DNA of 64,000 bases from Bufo bufo. Taxonomy: Eukaryota > Chordata > Amphibia > Anura > Bufonidae. Below the pieces are notes generated by a model. It saw only the letters and a list, made by a program, of their open reading frames with translations. It was not told the DNA's origin and did not search any database. The DNA is taken from assembly GCF_905171765.1 (NCBI RefSeq), contig NC_053389.1:742513146-742577145 (forward strand), written 5' to 3'. This document shows positions 41,210-53,240 of this stretch, piece after piece; position 1 is the first letter of the stretch, and every line of letters begins with the position of its first letter. Position numbers and translations under genes: made by a program.

Positions 41210-43157
41210 TAGTGATGGATGAACATCGGCCGGGACGGTTTGCAAACATGCGTTCTCGATCAAATGTTCGCAGACCGCGCATTCGCGGTGGGCCACATTG
41301 ACTTTAATGGCAGGCGAACCTGAAAAACCTTCAGGTCATATTTGCAGCCACCAAATACTCACTAGAAGTGCACAAATAGTCCCACAACATGGACAGTGAC
41401 ATACCAGAGGGGGACCTTCTATTGTGGTGTGCCAATGGCCAAAAGTCCACCAGTTTATATGGCAGTAGTTGGCAGGCTAGCAGTTCAAACAAGCCAGCGG
41501 TCAGCCGTTGGGCAAGAGGGTTATCCGGCGTCATCAACTTATTACGCTCTAACATTTGGGCCATGGAAGCCTGCCTTCTGCCAGATGAACATGACGACGG
41601 TATGGTGGAAGGTGGAGTGGAGGACAAATGGGAGGAGAGAGGAGAAGGAGAAGAGGCAGGACGTGGAGTGCCGGGAGTGTGGCTTTTCGGGTTCTGAGGG
41701 CGTTGCTCCCACTGGGCTCATAATGGGAGGCCAGGTGCCTTATTGAGGCGGTCGTCCCTAGGTGAGTTTTTGGCTTACCGCGACTTATGCGTTGACAGCA
41801 CAGGCTGCAGATGGCAACACTATTGTCAGCAGCTGACACGTTAAAAAAAAGCCCACACTGCGGAGCCATGTGCCGGCATCCTGGGGGCGCCAGAAGTGAT
41901 CATGCATGGTGGATGGCTCGCTCCAGATACATTTGCAGTCTGCTTTTTGCCTCCTGTGCCCTGCGAGCTCTGCCTGCTTCTCCTCCTTCTCCTCCCTCTC
42001 TGCTGCTCCGTCTCTCCCTCTGAACTCCCCTCCTCTTCCTTTCTTGTGGGCACCCACGTGACGTCCATCGACACGTCATTATCATCACCTTCACCACCAC
42101 TGACATTAGAGATCTTGGAGTAGGCAGCAACAGCGGGGACCTACCTCCTTGGGCTGATCTGGGTACTGTCGTCAGACTGCTGGTGTGCGGCCATTGCTAC
42201 CTCCTCTTCCTCATCCAAAGTCAAGAATGGCTGCGCATCGGTAAAGTCTGGGAATGGATGGGAAAATAAATCTTCTGACTCGAGTCGAGGGGCTATGGTG
42301 GTGGTGGTGTATTTGGGGATGCACACAGCAGAGAGTGAGGAGGGTGCTGATACATAGGATGAGGAGGGTGCAGAAGTGGAAGGCTGAGTGAGCCACACAA
42401 CCAACTCGCGTGAGCCCTTTGAAGTAATCACACACACCTTCTCCAGCTTCCCACTTATCCACCCCTCAATCAGTATTTTGTGGAAGCAGGTTATTTTTTT
42501 TGCCGCAACAGTTATATCACACCACCCTGTTTATTTGGGGCAACAGGTATATCGCAGCCCATAATCAGTATTTTGTGGAAGAAGGTATATCACACCCCTC
42601 AATCAGTTTTTTTGGGGGCAACAGGTATATCACACCCATTGCAATTAGTTGTTCCAAAGGCGTTTGTCCCTCTGTATAGCTGCGGTATCGCAGCAGAATC
42701 GCACACAACTGCTGCACAATACAAATGCACTATAATATACTTTCTATGTTAGAAAGTATATTATAAGTATATCACACCTCTCAGTATGTCACACCTATCG
42801 ATAGCACACCTATTCCAGTCCTTAAAATGACTTTTGTGGCCCTATTAGCTAGCGTTTGGTGCCCCTAACAGCCTCTCCCTGCTCCACAAAGCAACCTCTC
42901 CCTACACTGGCAAAACAAAGAGTGTAAAATGGCGTCCAGATTGGGTTCTTTTATAGGGTGGGGGTGTGTCCATGTGCTGAAACATCTCAATTGGCTGTCT
43001 TGTCCCACCTGATGGATGTGTCATGGGTCAAAGTTCAGCGCAATGCAAAAGAATATGGTGCCGGCGGACATGACCGTATGTTCAAATGTTCGGCGAATCA
43101 CGAACGTGCAAAGTTTGCCACGAAACGACCGCCGGGCAAACCGCAAGGCCATCTCTA
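41210..43157 (-). mobile_element. hAT copy C, internally deleted derivative of the copy A family
   Basis: It is bounded by TAGTGATGGATGAACATCG and GCAAGGCCATCTCTA, with an exact 8-bp duplication. On the minus strand it has the 5' region, the N-terminal half of the transposase and the extreme 3' end. At about 41410 coding sequence matching copy A near 13555 jumps to sequence matching copy A near 16760, so about 3.2 kb is missing. It also lacks about 100 bases around the usual start codon. It could only move with a transposase supplied elsewhere. Confidence 0.9.
41420..42462 (-). pseudogene. hAT transposase N-terminal half, copy C
   Basis: On the minus strand, a Ser/Pro-rich region (SAPSSSYVSAPSSLSAVC) is followed by an acidic/basic stretch. 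A BED finger comes next, FFNVSAADNSVAICSLCC and RHLASHYEPSG, then SGRRQASMAQMLERNKLM and DNPLAQRLTAGLFELLACQL. The frame stops at the deletion junction. The order matches copy A, and the uninterrupted stretch before the BED finger shows where copy A received its two insertions. Confidence 0.85.
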
Positions 43158-43165
43158 TGTATAAT

Positions 43166-44759
43166 GCTTCTCAATGACTAAAGCCTAGTTTAACATGTGT
43201 GCAATAGTCTACTACAGTCTCTGGTTACAGAATAACATGAGATCAACAGAATGATCACTACTACATAACATTGGGTTCTTAGGCAACAAGGCTGGTGGTC
43301 ATAGACTAATGACACCCTCTTATCACAGGAAATTGTTATACCAGGGAACATTAATGAATAGCTAATCTCAACCCCATGTATATGGCACATACCCTTGTGA
43401 TACAAGAGGAAGGAATTACATTCTTTGCATTCCTCTTGCTATTTCTGCAAAATTTATCAATAGAGACCATTTGCCACAATTGCATAGAAATGCGCCATGA
43501 AAGCAAAGGAAGAGATAAAATTACATCATTTTATTAATGATGTGTGCCCCCAATTAAGGTTTTCATCTTTTTTTCCACTGCAATTTATGTTCATGCATTA
43601 TGTTGAAAAAAAGAGGCTTGTAGTTTTCGTGCACACCATGTTGCATCCTTTATAAAAGCAGGTCTAGAATTGCTGCTTTGCAAAACAATGGAAAAGTAGA
43701 AGGCACAGTACTCGCTTATCTTTGTTCTTTGCCATAGATTTTGCATGTCATTATTAATGTAACTCCACATAATGTCATGCCATTTAAAAAAAAACTGAAA
43801 GAAGTCTTAAAGGGAATTTGTCATCAGAAAATTACCTATTGTTTATTAGTCATGTTTTCATGTTAAACATATTTTTAAAGAATTTTTTGTGTTTTTTTTT
43901 TCATTTTCAATGCCACTGTCTATTTTTAAGAAAATGCTAAAATTCTGCAGTTTTCACACTGACCCTAAAGCCTAAACATAGGAGAGACTACTTGGTCTGC
44001 AAATATCACTTTTCAGCAGTCATCTCATTATCATCACAGGCAAGATTACAGTGACAGACATCACGAGTATATAGATAAAACAGGAACAACCATTAATAAT
44101 AGATGACATCACAGCTTATCTACTGCCTCCTGACATCTGTACAGGTCACAGAGAAAACTGTACATACCTAGAAAACTCTCCGATAGAAGGCAATGAGGTC
44201 CCCCTGCCCATTGTGTCTATGGCCCATGGTGGTTACTGTGAAGCATAGCTCTAAATGTTGTTAACAACAACAGCTCACACAACATGGCTGGCTCCATAAT
44301 CATGTTCAAGAAAAAGAGTAAAAAACAAAAAATCTAAAAAATAAAAAAAATTATGGCAGAAAAAACATTACATGCTTATTTTTGTAGAAACATGCATTTC
44401 CCATTGAAATAGCAATTCTAGGGCACCTTTCCTCATAATTCGGCATTGTGATGTTCCTCTGCAAAAACTGTTGGGGGGGAGAGGAGGTACACAGTCGGAC
44501 TCTGCCCAATCATTGCTGACAGTATCAGACTGTGTAGGGACCTACTTTTTTTGTCAACTCCTCTATTGGCAAAAGAATCTATATTTTCAAAGGGGTAGTA
44601 GATACCAGTCAATGAAAAAAAAAAAGGAAATGACGGCTAGATGTTACTATTCTCCCAACACAGTCCTGCACTGTCTGCACATAATCTGCTGTGTATTGCC
44701 CGTATGTTTAGGTATTTCAGCTCAAAAAGGGAACGTATGTTAGCAGAAATTAAAGTGGC
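43166..44759. other. No gene; possible old repeat near 43.8-44.3 kb
   Basis: The phrase TTAAAGGGAATTTGTCATCAG at 43809 looks like the start of a dispersed AAAGGG-type repeat, but I cannot fix its end or class. Nothing else is recognised. Confidence 0.35.
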
Positions 44760-44763
44760 TTAA

Positions 44764-45222
44764 AAGAGTTATCCCATGAGTAATGCAAAAAAATCTAATC
44801 ATATAGTACATGACAGTCTCTTTCTAACAAAGCTAGAACCAGCCCTGTACCTCATATGGATCCAGAGATTTCCCCTCTCATTGCTCTGCTAGATTTATAT
44901 AAAGCTGAGAGCTCAAGGGGAGTGTCTGTTCTGCTGCAACTAAGGGGGCGTGTCTCAGCTCTCTCTATCACAGCTCAGGGGGCGTGTCTCAGCTCTCCCT
45001 ATCACAGCTCAGGAGGCAGCTGTAGGATGAAACTGAGCATGTGCGGCCATCTTAGTGAGCAGGTCAAAAAAATAAGAAAAAGGACAAAGAGCAGGTGGCG
45101 CTATACAGATACATTTTATTAAATAACTCAGTGGCTATGCTTAATTTCTAATTACATGCAAATACAAAAGTATTCAGATGCTGGTTTTAAAAATCTAAAA
45201 TATTTGTTGTGGGGCAACCCCT
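44764..45222. mobile_element. TTAA-flanked MITE with AAGAGTTATCCC / GGGGCAACCCC ends
   Basis: The element starts AAGAGTTATCCCATGAG after TTAA and ends GTGGGGCAACCCCT before TTAA. The termini are inverted copies at 8 of 12 positions. Inside, GGGGGCGTGTCTCAGCTCTC with CTATCACAGCTCA is tandemly repeated, and a stretch with CATTTTATTAAATAACTCAG follows. It is non-coding; the TTAA flank suggests piggyBac-type mobilisation. Confidence 0.55.
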
Positions 45223-45259
45223 TTAATATACAACAGTGTGCACCAATTTATACAAATTA

Positions 45260-45711
45260 GGCTACTTTCACACTGGCGTTTTTTGCGGATCCGTCATGGA
45301 TCAGCAAAAACGCTCCCATTACAATAATACAACAATACAACCGCATGCATCCGTCATGAACGGATTCGGTTGTCTTCTATAGCCATGACAGATCTGTCTT
45401 GAACACTATTGAAAGTCAATGGGGGACGGATCCGTTTTCTATTGTGCCATATTTTGTCAGTAAAAACGGATTCGTCCCCATTGACTTACATCGTGTGTCA
45501 GGACAGTTTGCCTCCGCATCGTCAGGGGGACATCAAAACGCTGCAGGCAGCGTTTTGGTGTCCACCTCCAGAGCGGAATGGAGACTGAACGGAGGCAAAC
45601 TGATTAATTCTGAGCGGATCCTTTTCCATTCAGAATCTGTTTTGGACCGCTGGTGAGAGCCCTGATCGGATTTCACAAACGGAAAGCCAAAACGCCAGTG
45701 TAAAAATAGCC
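45260..45711. mobile_element. Harbinger-like MITE, complete
   Basis: The ends GGCTACTTTCACACTGGCG and CGCCAGTGTAAAAATAGCC are TIRs. Both flanks are TTA (45257-45259 and 45712-45714), the 3-bp duplication typical of PIF/Harbinger. The interior has repeated GGATCCG palindromes and no coding potential. A truncated relative lies at 3497-4175. Confidence 0.8.
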
Positions 45712-45714
45712 TTA

Positions 45715-46164
45715 GCCAACCAATAGTTGAGGTTTTGTTAGACCAAAGTATTTATTCATATACCAAATTTATCTTGAAGCATGAGCCACTGTGAACATTT
45801 GGTGCAACTTCAGTTTAAGTTTACACTGTCTCCATTTCCATCAAAATTAGTAAATCTGCCCCCTATGTTTACTTTGCCATATCCCTTCAATATATAGGTT
45901 TTCTCAACTTTGCAAATTCGTTTATAACATTGTGACACTTTTCCATTGTTTTTATGGATTCATGAGTGTGGGACTACCCTGAACCACTATGTGAGGTCAC
46001 ATTCTTTATGGGCAGAAACATCATGGGCAAAGGTATTTGAACTCCAATTTTGCCTAAAACAGCCAAACCTCACAAATACCAAGACCACCATCAGAGCAGT
46101 ACTGGCGATAGTGCAGTCAGGGGTATGAACCCACCACTTTGGGTTCCTGACATGGGCAAAATCA
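45715..46164. other. No recognised feature
   Basis: Nothing diagnostic between the Harbinger-like MITE and the TTAA element. Confidence 0.5.
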
Positions 46165-46570
46165 TTAACCCCTTCAGTACCGAGCCACTTTTGACCTTAA
46201 ATCCCAGGCTGATTTTTTCAAATCTTTGCTTTTACTTATCCAAGCCATTCTGATATAGTTTTTTTTTCATGACAAATTGTACTTCATGCTAGTGATAAAT
46301 TTGATATATGTTTTACCTTTATTTAAAAAAAAAAAAAAAAAGAATTTACAGAAAATTTGAAAAAATTAGCAATTTTGAAAATTTTAATTTCTCTGCTTTT
46401 AACACAGATAGTGATACCTCACAAAATAGTTATTACTTTACATTTCCAATATGTCTACATTATGGTTGCATCATTTTGTAAATGTCAGCTTATTTTTTTT
46501 AGGACGCTAGAATTTTAGAAGCAATCCTCAAAATTATTTTTTTTCATTTTTCCAAAACTCACGTTTTTAA

Positions 46571-48602
46571 CCTTATGCCGCACACCTAACGCCGAAAGGC
46601 GTCATTGCGGCGGCTCTCCCAGGCTACACTAACGCCGATTGGCGTCATCTCGCGTGAGCCGAGATTTCCTGTGAACGTGCGCACACAGGCGCGCGCGTTC
46701 ACAGGATCGGAAGGTAAGCGAGCGGATCTCCAGCCTGCCAGCGGCGATCGTTCGCTGGCAGGCTGGAGATGCGATTTTTTTAACCCTTAACAGGTATATT
46801 AGACGCTGTTTTGATAACAGCGTCTAATATACCTGCTACCTGGTCCTCTGGTTGTCCCTTTTGTTTGGATCGACCACCAGAGGACACAGGTAGCTCAGTA
46901 ATATGTAGCACCAAGCACCACACTACACTACACCCCCCCCCCCGTCACTTATTAACCCCTTATTCACCCCTGATCACCCCATATAGACTCCCTGATCACC
47001 CCCCTGTCATTGATCACCCCCTTGTAAGGCTCCATTCAGACGTCCGTATGATTTTTACGGATCCACTGATATATGGATCGGATCCGCAAAACACATACGG
47101 ACGTCTGAATGGAGCCTTACAGGGGGGTGATCAATGACGGGGGTGATCACCCCATATAGACTCCCTGATCACCCCCCTGTCATTGATCACCCCCCTGTCA
47201 TTGATCACCCCCCTGTAAGGCTCCATTCAGACATCCGTATGATTTTTACGGATCCACTGATACATGGATCGGATCCGCAAAACACATACGGACATCTGAA
47301 TAGAGCCTTACAGGGGGGTGATCAATGACAGGGGGGTGATCACCCCATATAGACTCCCTGATCACCCCCCTGTCATTGATCACCCCCCTGTCATTGATCA
47401 CCCCCCTGTAAGGCTCCATTCAGATGTCCGTATTTGTTTTGCGGATCCGATCCATGTATCCGTGGATCCGTAAAAAACATACGAACGTCTGAATAAAGCC
47501 TTACAGGGGGGTGATCAATGACAGGGGGTGATCACCCCATATAGACTCCCTGATCACCCCCCTGTCATTGATCACCCCCCTGTAAGGCTCCATTCAGACA
47601 TTTTTTTGGCCCGTTAGCGGAAATGTTTTATTTTATTTTTTTCTTACAAAGTCTCATATTCCACTAACTTGTGTCAAAAAATAAAATCTCACATGAACTC
47701 ACCATACCCCTCACGGAATCCAAATGCGTAAATTTTTTTAGACATTTATATTCCAGACTTCTTCTCACGCTTTAGGGCCCCTAAAGCGGCCATTTTTTAC
47801 AGATTTTGATTTCAAACTACTTACCACACATAAGGGCCCCTAGAATGCCAGGGCAGTATAACTACCCCACAAGTGACCCCATTTTGGAAAGAAGACACCC
47901 CAAGGTATTTCGTGATGGGCATAGTGAGTTCATGGAAGTTTTTATTTTTTGTCACAAGTTAGTGGAATATGAGACTTTGTAAGGAAAAAAATAAATAAAA
48001 GAAAATCGTCATTTTCCGCTAACTTGTGACAAAAAATAAAAAGTTCTATGAACTCACTATGCCCATCAGCGAATACCTTAGGGTGTCTACTTTCCGAAAT
48101 GGGGTCATTTGTGGGGTGTTTGTACTGTCTGGCCATTGTAGAACCTCAGGAAACATGACAGGTGCTCAGAAAGTCAGAGCTGCTTCAAAAAGCGGAAATT
48201 CACATTTTTGTACCATAGTTTGTAAACGCTATAGCTTTTACCCAAACCATTTTTTTTTTACCCAAACCTTTTTTTTTATCAAAGACATGTAGAACAATAA
48301 ATTTAGAGAAAAAATTATATATGGATGTCGTTTTTTTTTGCAAAATTTTACAACTGAAAGTGAAAAATTTCATTTTTTTGCAAAAAAATAAGTGAATTTC
48401 GATTAATAACAAAAAAAGTAAAAATGTCAGCAGCAATGAAATACCACCAAATGAAAGCTCTATTAGTGAGCAGAAAAGGAGGTAAAATTCATTTGGGTGA
48501 TAAGTTGCATGACCGAGCAATAAACCGCTAAAGTTGTGGAGTGCCGATTTGTACTAAAGGGCCTGGTCACTAGGGGGGTATAAACCTGTGGCCCTTAAGT
48601 GG
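46571..48602. mobile_element. Inner TTAA element with palindromic satellites
   Basis: It is bounded by TTAA at 46567-46570 and 48603-48606, starting CCTTATGCCGCAC and ending GGCCCTTAAGTGG. The left third is G/C-rich and full of hairpins (for example CATCTCCAGCCTGCCAGC with its complement near 46730-46770, and GTATATTAGACGCTG with its complement near 46795-46830). The middle has a tandem foldback array. The right third is AT-rich with a further inverted repeat (about 47907-47975 against 48000-48080, sharing ATTTTTTGTCACAAGTTAG). No protein motif is visible. Confidence 0.65.
46976..47600. repeat. Tandem foldback array, 173-193 bp units
   Basis: CATATAGACTCCCTGATCAC starts units at 46980, 47153, 47346 and 47538. 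Each unit contains AAGGCTCCATTCAGACGTCC followed later by its complement GGACGTCTGAATGGAGCC, with CGGATCC palindromes between. Arms also share TGATCACCCCCCTG and CAGGGGGGTGATCA. Every unit can fold on itself. Confidence 0.92.
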
Positions 48603-49014
48603 TTAAAGACCAGTTCAGTTATAAAATCACTTTGTGGGGCTTACATAGTAGAAGGAACCCATAAATGACCCCGTTTTAGAAACTATACCCCTCAAGTTAT
48701 TCAAAACTGATTTTACAAATTTTGTTAACCTATCCACAAGAATGAAAGGAAAATGGAGTTGAAATTTAAAAATTTCCCAATTTTTTGCTGATTTTCCATT
48801 TTAATCCATTCTTACTGTAACACAGCAAGGGTTAACGGCCAAACAAACCTCAATATTTTTTACCCTGATTCTGCCTTTTACAGAAACACCCTATATGTGT
48901 TTGCAAACTGCTATATGGGCACACAGCAGAGTGCAGAAGGGAAAGAGCACCATATAGTTTTTGGAGGTCAGATTTCACAGGGATAATTTAAAACCCCATT
49001 TTGGAAGCTACAGG

Positions 49015-50110
49015 ATGAGGTCACATTTTTATTGATACTATTTTGGGGTATATATGATTTTTGATTGCTCAATATTATGCTTTTTGTCAGGCAAGGTAAC
49101 CAAAAAATGTCTGTTTTGACAGGATAGATCATGTGTTATTTTTATATAGCAGGTCATTGTGGACACGACAAAACCAAATATGTGTACTTTTATTTTTTTG
49201 TTTCAGTTTTACATAATAAAACATTTTGACAAAAAAATCATGTTTTATTTGTCTTCATTTTCTGAAAGTCCCTATCTTATTTTTCTGCTGATTGTCTTGT
49301 GTAGAAGCTCGCTTTTTGTGGGAAGAGTATACATTGGTACTATTTTTGGATGTTTATGATTTTTTTAATTGTTCAATATTATACTTTTTGGGAGCAAGGT
49401 GACCATAATTGGCTGTTGTGGCAAAGTTTTGATTTTATCATTTTTACAGCATTCACATAAGGGGTTAGATCATGTGATATTTTTATAGAGAAGGTTGTTA
49501 CAGACACAAACTTTATATGTCTACTTTTTAACATTTATTTAAGTTTTACACAATAAAAGCATTTTTGAAAAAAAAAATCATGTTTTTGTGTCTCCATTTT
49601 CTGAAAGCCATATTTTTTGGGGAGCAGTTTTTTTTTCGACATTCACCTGAGGGGGTAGATCATGTGATATTTGATATAGCGCAGGTTGGTATAGATGCAG
49701 TGATACCTAATATATCTATAGTTTAAGTTTTACACAGTAAAAGCATTTTTGAAACTTGTTTTTGTGTTGCCATTTTCTGAAAGCCATATTTTTTTTATAT
49801 TTTTTGAGGAAATTGTCTTATGTAGGGGCGTTTCTTGCAGGATGAGGTGACGATTTGGTTGGTACCATTTTGGGGTACATACGACTTTTTGATAGCTTGG
49901 TATTATACTTTTTGTGAAGCAAGGTGACCAAAAAATTGCTGTTTTGGCAAAGTTTTTATTTTTATTTTTGTACAACATTCGCCTGATGGGATGGATCATG
50001 TTATATTTTTATAGAGCTGGTCATCACAGGCGTTGTGATAACTAATATGTCTGTTTTTCATTTTTTCTATTTTTTACACTTTTATATGTCTTTATTATGG
50101 GAAAGGAACA
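49015..50110. repeat. Diverged tandem units of about 250-300 bp
   Basis: Phrases such as TTTTTGTGAAGCAAGGTGAC, ATCATGTGATATTTTTATAG, TTTTACACAATAAAAGCATT and CATTTTCTGAAAGCC recur three to four times in the same order, with substitutions and indels. Confidence 0.75.
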
Positions 50111-50542
50111 TAGTTTTTTTTTTTTACTTGATACTTTTATTATTTTGTTATGAAAAACAGTTTTTTAAACTTTACAGGCTTCCATAGGAGGCACGCCCTG
50201 ATGCCTGTATAAGGCATCACACTGCCGTCCCTGCCATTAGCTCCCTGTCACCACAGAGCAGGGACCTGATGGGGTGGGGAAGGATGCCCGTACCCTCCGC
50301 AAACTCTGTGCATACTGTGGTCAGCGCTGACAGTGGCATACAAGGGGTTAAGAAAACCTCAGGGATTGGCAGCACTACTTATCCCACATACTTCGGTACG
50401 GACCAGTAAACAGGCTTCAAGCCGGATGGTGCACGAAGATAGGGATCCTGGCTGGGGGTCCCGACTCTTCCAGAAACTCCAATAATCCGCAGCACTCGCC
50501 AGTAGTTGGTGAAAAATGGTGATTTATTCACTCAGACAGCTA

Positions 50543-50600
50543 GGTTACAGCGACGTTTCGACCTTAGTTGGTCTTTATCAAGCAATGAAGTCCCATATCC
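50543..50600 (-). ncRNA. Decayed hammerhead-ribozyme-like motif in the Penelope 3' region
   Basis: On the minus strand the order is TTGATAAAG, stem GACC, loop AACTAA, stem GGTC, then GAAACGTCG. Hammerhead ribozymes have CUGAUGA, stem II, GAAA and a cleavage GUC. Here two core bases differ (C to T and G to A), and stem I pairing is weak. Hammerheads are known in Penelope-like elements, so I read this as a decayed one. No activity is claimed. Confidence 0.35.
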
Positions 50601-51518
50601 CAGAGTGCCTTAAATAGTGTATGGAGGTGGGTACATTGGTGGGTGTGTATAGTCCCTCCTCTTAGGTGGGAGTATACTTATGTCTACACGAAACATGATT
50701 CAAGTAAAGAAAAGTTCAGAAAAAACATCAGCGACATCAGGGTGATTTACCTTGGAACACAAATAGTGATTAAAACAGTACATTCCACTATACCTTATTT
50801 AAAGATGATGATCCCTGCGATGGCCGCGCAATCCACGCTGATCACAGTAACGTGCCAAATGCCGGCGTTCCCGTCTCCTCATTGCGCATGCATCAGCGTC
50901 CTTTCCCAGCTACTAGGCAACGGAGGCATTACATGACTTCGGCCAATGAAAAAAAGGCCATCCATGACGTCAGCGGGTGCCAACTCCGGAGCCAATAGAA
51001 AAAATAGAGAAAGGGGAAGCTGGAGCCAATAGAAAAAAGCCTATTTTGACGTCAGCTGTTGCCGCGTGGGGAGGAGATTACTCCTCTTCTCCACACGGTC
51101 TAAAAGCCGGCTAATCAGCTCCGGTCGTCAGGGAGACGGGGACGTTTCCTTAAACAGGAAGGAAATGGTCCGTCTCGACTGTCACTCAAGGGGCTGAATA
51201 GGCCGACAACCATTTAACAGTAGGGGGAGTACCGGTCAAACCTGCCATGCCATATTATAGAGGCCATTAATGAGCTATTACAGTCCAACAGTCTCTAGCT
51301 GGAGACCCATACAAAAAACACAGTCCCTCCAGGGTGACAATCAGCAACAGCCAGTTGAACGCCCGGGTGAGGTGACTATGTTCACATACGCTCCGCCCCA
51401 GGAAACTGGCCATACCTCCTATCCATATTACTGGACTGGACGCGTGCCACGTTATTTTGGGGGATCGTGGACACAAAAAGATGACCCACCATTGCTCATG
51501 ACAACCAACCGTAGGGTC

Positions 51519-51535
51519 AAGAGTGTATCCACACA
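51519..51535. repeat. L1 target-site duplication, left copy
   Basis: The 17 bases AAGAGTGTATCCACACA are repeated exactly at 55856-55872. Confidence 0.97.
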
Positions 51536-51645
51536 AACTACTAGGGGGCGGAGCCTGACTGCCGACCGAGTCAGACGCATGTAGGAGAGCTCTCCTCCAT
51601 GCAACCCTGCAAACTGGCTAAAATATCAGTCTAACTTAGCACAGA

Positions 51646-52681
51646 ATGGGCAAAATCGGCAGATGCACGCCTAAAGATAAGCCTGACCCTAACAGACCAG
51701 ATCACTGTGTCTCCGACATAGTGCAGGACGTCTTGTTGAGGAATTTCTCTATCGTGGCAACTGCCTCCAAGATGGCGCCGCCTGAACATGAGGACAGGAC
51801 ACAAGACTCAGAGGAAGCAGACGGCTCCACCGCAGACCCTGCAGGCGAGCTTTCGCAATTAAGCCCTGCACCGATCTCCAGGCAGTTCCTGCAGCAAGCA
51901 TTACCAGCAGCACTGTCTCCGGTACTCCATGACCTCAAAGAAATCAAGGCTGATGTCAAGCACAGGAAACGCTAGAGAATACCCAAGCAGCCATCCTCAA
52001 CTACGCTCAAGTCGCTAGCGCAAATACCGCTGCATATGTGAACTCTCTTGATAACGCCTATGCGCTAATAGAGGATCAGGAGAATCGCAGCAGGCGGAAA
52101 AACCTCTGCATACGGGGCCTACCTGAGAGCGCGGCCCACGAGGCCTTGCCGGAGGCATTTTTACCACTCTCCTGGGCACCACCAAAGCAGCGGCGATACA
52201 CATTGAACGTATCCATAGGGCATTGAGGCCTAAATCGAAAGATACGGACTATGCCAGGGATGTTGTTTGTGGTCTGCTAAAGTATGTGGACACAGCGGCG
52301 CTGATGCAGGCCGCAAGAAACCAGAGGAAGATTGTTTTTGAAGGAGCCAAAATCTCTATATACCAGGACCTGGCTCCCTCCATGCTGAACAAGCGGAAGG
52401 CCCTGCGGCCTCTCACGGAACACCTACGCCATATCAAAACCCCATACAAATGGCTCTTCCCATTTGGCCTAACTTTTGAAGTTGGGGGACAAAGATGCGT
52501 CATCCGCCTGCCATCGGACCTACAAGCGTCGTGGGAGCTTCTCCAAACCACCCCACTGGACATCCCCTCGTGGCTACCGTCTGCTGATGTTAGTATCCCA
52601 TTACCGGACCTTCCAGAGGCCCAGGGGTGGACAAAGGCAACGTCGAAGAAGAGGAATATGAACAGGCCTCGAGACTCTTAA
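51646..52681 (+). pseudogene. L1 ORF1 (RNA-binding protein), frameshifted
   Basis: The ATG at 51646 opens MGKIGRCTPKDKPD. An acidic and Pro-rich N-terminal part ends in a helix (ALSPVLHDLKEIKADVKHRK), likely the start of the coiled coil. After a frameshift, LIEDQENRSRRKNLCIRGLP gives the RRM start typical of L1 ORF1. After another break, YARDVVCGLLKYVD, DLAPSMLNKRKALRPLTEHL and YKWLFPFGLTFEVGG form the C-terminal domain. It ends at 52681. Three frames are needed to read it, so it is dead. Confidence 0.85.
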
Positions 52682-53240
52682 CTCACTAATGGCCGGAGCA
52701 GCTTGAAACCTACAGCCGAGTGGCCCAGTCAGAGGCACTGTTCGATAGCAGAATACCGCTAGAGGACTCACACGATCATCTCATTTCTGCTGTACATGCA
52801 AGTAACAGCAATTTGTTAAATGCAGTTTTGCGCCCACCCCCTTCTGTATATTCCAGCAGACCTCGGAGGACCCTACTCATAGTGGGACCCCTACCGAGAT
52901 CTGTTCTCCTGTTAGACAGATTCGCAAACACCATTGTCATTATGGCGCCAGGTATGCAGGGCGCGCTTGTTTAATACATTGATGAACCAGAAGCTCACCA
53001 ACCCCCCAATCCCCACCAGGATTACAATAGCGCAGACCTGGTGCGTGCGCCAACATAGGTGGCCTTCCGTGCCTGCCCCGCCATATCTAATTGAACTGCT
53101 ATGGCGCTGCCGGCATGGGACCCACCACCTCATGCTCGCAGTTATCTTACCTACTGTTATGTTGGATGTTATTTATGTTTATTGCTCACCCCCCTGGTCG
53201 ATGATTTTGCCTGAGCGCTCCTATGCATTATGTACCCTAA

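Larger units (their letters stand above)
46169..50347. mobile_element. Outer TTAA (piggyBac-like) element, split by an inner one
   Basis: TTAA at 46165-46168 precedes CCCCTTCAGTACCG, and CATACAAGGGG precedes TTAA at 50348-50351, giving CCCCTT/AAGGGG ends. The left part (46169-46570) and right part (from 48607, AGACCAGTTCAG) look like one AT-rich repeat interrupted at an internal TTAA. Excluding the insert it is about 2.1 kb, with no coding motif. The right part consists largely of diverged tandem units. Confidence 0.6.

Noticed and set aside
47134..47328. Tandem peptide resembling a repeat protein
   Set aside because: It is translation of the foldback satellite (ITPYRLPDHPP-type), not a gene.
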